From: JAWBMQ01 sp038828875
GTDB lineage: Archaea > Nanobdellota > Nanobdellia > Woesearchaeales > JAWBMQ01
Reading direction: 5' to 3'
Length of the DNA: 64,000 nt
NCBI GenBank assembly: GCA_038828875.1
Contig: JAWBMQ010000001.1
Coordinates: 1 to 64,000 of the forward strand
Translations under genes and position numbers: made by a program
The notes under the pieces: generated by a model
What the model saw: the letters and a program-made list of their open reading frames with translations, nothing else
Database searches by the model: none
What the model was told of the DNA's origin: nothing
Part shown: positions 61,197-64,000 of the stretch, one piece after another
How positions within the stretch are numbered: position 1 is the stretch's first letter
How the letters are laid out: every line of letters begins with the position of its first letter

Positions 61197-63422
61197 ATGC
61201 CAGATCAAGATATAATTAATCAATTGTCGCAAGAATTTAAGCAAAGGTTGAATTCTGAATTAAATTTATCTTCATCAAATTCTAGTTTTGTTCAAGATTT
61301 TTCATCTTATCAAAATATGCAGGGAAATGTGATTCATAGTTATGAATATGAAGAGTTTAAAAAGCAATTCATGCCTAAACAGGCTTCTTTTTTTGAAAAG
61401 ATGTGTATTTCAGCATATAAACTTTTTCCTATTAATGTTTCTGAAAACACTGAGAAAAAATTCAAACCATTGTTTGAAAGATGTCATTTAAGTTTAACAG
61501 GATCACAAGTAATAAGTGCAGGATTAGTTTATGGTATTTTAGGTTTCTTAATTACTGTTATCTTTGGATTTCTTTATGCAATGTTTTCAAATGATTTTAA
61601 TGCATTTGGTTTTTTTTCTATGATCGGTGTTTTTGTGGGCGGTTTTATATTCTATTGGTTTTATTCTTTTCCACAATATCTAGCAACAATTTATAAATTA
61701 AAAGCAGCTAACAGTTTAGTAGAAAGTTTGTTCTATATTGTAACTTTTTTAAGGCATACTTCAAACTTAGAAAGAGCTATTGATTTTGCAGCTGAACATT
61801 TGCCACCACCATTATCTTTTGATTTTAAGAAAATTCTATGGGATGTGGAAAATGGAACCTATTCTAGTATAAAAGAATCAATATATAATTATCTTAAAAA
61901 ATGGGAAGTTGATGAACCAACATACTGCCAAGCAATGAGTATAGTTATTACTTCTTTAGAAGAAGGAAACGAACAAAGAAGATTAGAGCTTTTAGATAAT
62001 GCTTTGGATATTCTTTTAACAGGAACTTTCGAAAAGATGTTAAAATATACACATGACTTACAGCAACCTGTTACAATGATTCATATGATTGGAGTAGTTT
62101 TACCAATGTTAGCAACGGTTATGTTGCCTTTAGCGGTAAGTTTTATGCCTGAAGTTAGATGGTATCACATTGCTTTGTTGTATAATTTGATTCTTCCTGT
62201 TTTTTTAGTGTGGAAATCAAATCAAATTTTAGCAACTAGACCGAGTAGTGCAGGATTTAGCTTGTCAGAAGTGAATTTGAAAGTTAACAATCAAAAAATT
62301 ATATTTAATGCAATTATGATTTTTCTATTCTTTTTTATAATAGGAATTGGCCCCTCTACTTGGATGAAATGGCTTTTAGTTCAAGAAGGTAATACTGATT
62401 CAACTGTCGTTACGAAGTATAGTGATATTGTTCTTTTTCCGGAGTTAGGAGGTTCAGATATAAAAATACAGCTTTTAGAGTATAGAACCGTTGGAAACGA
62501 GGGAAGAACTGAAGGACCTTATAGTTTTATCGCTGCAGTAATTGGTTTGTTAGTTGTGTTTGGCGTGGGATTTTCATTAGGTTATTATTTTTTAAGTACT
62601 TCTTCTCAAGTTAGTGTTTTGAAAGAGAAAGCAAAAAAGATAGAAGAAGAATTTTTGGCAATTCTGATTCAATTAGGAAACAGATTAAACGAAGGACTTC
62701 CTGTAGAAATTGCATTTAAGAAAATGTATGAAACCTTAAGTGATTCTTTAGAAATTAAAAATTTCTTTCAAATAGTGGTTTATAATTTAGAGAATAGAGG
62801 AATGGGTATTGATGAATCAATATTTGATCCTCAATATGGAGCTGTCAATTATTATCCATCGCCTTTAATTTCATCAGTTATGAGAATTTTATTGGATGCA
62901 GGTAAGAAAGGACCTAGAGTCGCAGGAGTAACCATGATTAACATTGCAGAGTATCTTAAAAAAGTTAGAGAAATCAATAGAAGAGTAAATGATCTGCTTG
63001 CGGAAAGTATATCAGGAATGAAATCTATAATAAATTTTTTAGGTCCTGTTTTAAATGGAATTGTTATCGCTTTAAGTGCTATGATTTCTACAGTTATTGT
63101 TAATTTACAAGATATGATGCAAAAAATGGGCGGATCAGGACTAGTAGATGCAGGTTCTCAAGGAGGATTAATGGATTTGCTCTCAGAAGGAATGCCAAGT
63201 TATTATTTTCACATAATAAATGGACTTTATGTTATTTCAGTGGTTTATGTTTTGAGTGAATTAATCTCTGTATTAGAAAATGGTCCTGATGATACAGTAA
63301 AAAATTATGTAAAAGGAAAGAATTTGAAAAGAAGTGTAATGTTCTATTTTATGATTTCTGCTACCTTAACCTTTATCTTTTGTTTTATTGCTATAATGGT
63401 AATTGGTAATGGAATTGGATAA
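61197..63422 (+). CDS. Double F-domain membrane platform protein, system 2
   Basis: A protein of 741 residues with two T2SSF halves in one chain. The first covers about 100-400 (LVESLFYIVTFLRHTSNLERAIDFAAEHLP) and the second about 450-741 (FLAILIQLGNRLNEGLPVEIAFKKMYE), each bracketed by membrane helices. This is the ArlJ-like layout of archaeal pili. The first ~60 residues are polar. It is co-transcribed with the ATPase; no pilin-like gene follows inside the window. Confidence 0.9.
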   Translation: MPDQDIINQLSQEFKQRLNSELNLSSSNSSFVQDFSSYQNMQGNVIHSYEYEEFKKQFMPKQASFFEKMCISAYKLFPINVSENTEKKFKPLFERCHLSLTGSQVISAGLVYGILGFLITVIFGFLYAMFSNDFNAFGFFSMIGVFVGGFIFYWFYSFPQYLATIYKLKAANSLVESLFYIVTFLRHTSNLERAIDFAAEHLPPPLSFDFKKILWDVENGTYSSIKESIYNYLKKWEVDEPTYCQAMSIVITSLEEGNEQRRLELLDNALDILLTGTFEKMLKYTHDLQQPVTMIHMIGVVLPMLATVMLPLAVSFMPEVRWYHIALLYNLILPVFLVWKSNQILATRPSSAGFSLSEVNLKVNNQKIIFNAIMIFLFFFIIGIGPSTWMKWLLVQEGNTDSTVVTKYSDIVLFPELGGSDIKIQLLEYRTVGNEGRTEGPYSFIAAVIGLLVVFGVGFSLGYYFLSTSSQVSVLKEKAKKIEEEFLAILIQLGNRLNEGLPVEIAFKKMYETLSDSLEIKNFFQIVVYNLENRGMGIDESIFDPQYGAVNYYPSPLISSVMRILLDAGKKGPRVAGVTMINIAEYLKKVREINRRVNDLLAESISGMKSIINFLGPVLNGIVIALSAMISTVIVNLQDMMQKMGGSGLVDAGSQGGLMDLLSEGMPSYYFHIINGLYVISVVYVLSELISVLENGPDDTVKNYVKGKNLKRSVMFYFMISATLTFIFCFIAIMVIGNGIG

Positions 63423-63428
63423 TAAAAA

Positions 63429-63457
63429 TTTATATACTTTACTTTTTAATCTTTTAT
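63429..63457 (+). promoter_or_regulatory. Promoter of the METTL5-like gene
   Basis: TTTATATA at 63429-63436 lies 22-29 bases before the ATG at 63458, the same spacing as at the cas promoter, so the message is probably leaderless. It starts 6 bases after the platform gene stop, marking a new transcription unit. Confidence 0.6.
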
Positions 63458-64000
63458 ATGGGCATAGGCATTGAGTTATCAAAATTGAAAGTATTTGATT
63501 CTCCTAAAGTTAAATTAGAACAATATCCTACTGATCCTGAGGTAGCTGAAAAGATTTTTGATTTTGTGTTGCTTTATTCTGATTTAGAAAATGCTGTTGT
63601 TGCTGATTTAGGTTGTGGTAGCGGTATTTTGGGGATAGGTGCATTGCTTTTGAACGCTAAATTTGTTTACTTTTTAGATGTTGATAAAGATGCTTTAAAA
63701 GTTTTAGAGGAAAATTTGAAAAGATATGAGTTTATTAATTATAAAATTATCAACGATTCTGTTGAAAATTTTTCTTATAAAGTTGATTTAGTAATTATGA
63801 ATCCTCCATTCGGAACTAAGGTTGAGCATTCAGATAGAATTTTTTATGATGTAGCACTTTCAGTTGCTAAAGAAGTTTATAGCATAACAAAAACATCAAC
63901 AGAAGAGTTTCTTATAAAATATGCTAAACAAAAAGGATTTTCCTCTAAAGTTCTTCTAAGGATGAAACATCTCATAAGAAATCAATTTTATTTTCATAAA
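63458..64000 (+). CDS. METTL5-like RNA adenine methyltransferase (3' end outside window)
   Basis: The visible 181 codons are open to the window edge. The SAM-binding motif is VVADLGCGSGILGIGALLL, an acidic loop YFLDVDKDAL follows, and the catalytic NPPFGT motif comes after VDLVIMNPP, as in METTL5-type enzymes that make N6-methyladenosine in small-subunit rRNA. The N-terminus KVKLEQYPTDPEVAEKI is typical of this family. The gene is cut by the right edge, so its end cannot be given. Confidence 0.9.
   Translation, partial: MGIGIELSKLKVFDSPKVKLEQYPTDPEVAEKIFDFVLLYSDLENAVVADLGCGSGILGIGALLLNAKFVYFLDVDKDALKVLEENLKRYEFINYKIINDSVENFSYKVDLVIMNPPFGTKVEHSDRIFYDVALSVAKEVYSITKTSTEEFLIKYAKQKGFSSKVLLRMKHLIRNQFYFHK

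Overview
The window reads as archaeal chromosome. It is AT-rich (around 70% by eye). It carries aIF6, prefoldin, deoxyhypusine synthase, a FEN-1 nuclease with a PCNA-binding tail, archaeal-type ValS, FtsY and ribosomal protein S2. TATA boxes lie about 25-30 bases before leaderless ATGs, GGTGA Shine-Dalgarno sites precede internal operon genes, and there is a box C/D guide RNA. Tight packing, small proteins and simplified enzymes suggest a DPANN-type lineage (Woesearchaeota/Pacearchaeota-like), but that placement is inference.

Bases 1-18,490 are dominated by CRISPR. A short, decaying array with its leader opens the window, followed by two tRNA-Ala genes, an Lhr-type helicase, a GAF/ATPase signalling-like protein and a PUA protein. 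Then comes a single co-directional operon (5091-15756): a Csa3-like CARF regulator, cas10 (HD and GGDD intact), csm2-5, a free-standing CARF protein, a CARF-HEPN Csm6-like RNase, cas6, cas1 and cas2. It leads into a second leader and a 34-repeat array with decayed repeats at its far end. This is a complete type III-A system able in principle to make cyclic oligoadenylate, with three CARF proteins to sense it. The spacers carry an unusual signal: five contain the antisense of a Shine-Dalgarno plus ATG start, and three of these share the same 19 bases. A TTGCGAA motif is shared by the cas promoter and both leaders.

Bases 18,565-30,200 are housekeeping: glmS, tRNA-Pro, two paralogous small proteins, fen1 with a coupled wHTH gene, a PHP protein with an apparent AUC start, queH with a C/D RNA overlapping its start codon, a gutted TtuA-like protein, a decarboxylase next to deoxyhypusine synthase (a polyamine to hypusine theme), and an aIF6-prefoldin-FtsY cluster.

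Bases 30,250-36,320 hold a carbohydrate/glycogen cluster on the minus strand: GH57 amylase, GT4 transferase, GalT-like nucleotidyltransferase and GT3 glycogen synthase, with two related small proteins. A 2035-residue surface protein with a recent 285-bp triplication follows. After it come S2, a ZIP transporter, a Cys-cluster protein, a second surface protein, regulators, PGK and ValS.

Bases 52,700-63,420 encode two different type IV filament assembly engines: ATPase plus two split membrane proteins, and ATPase plus one double-length membrane protein. A METTL5-like RNA methyltransferase runs off the right edge. There is a 97-base N gap at 54,888-54,984.
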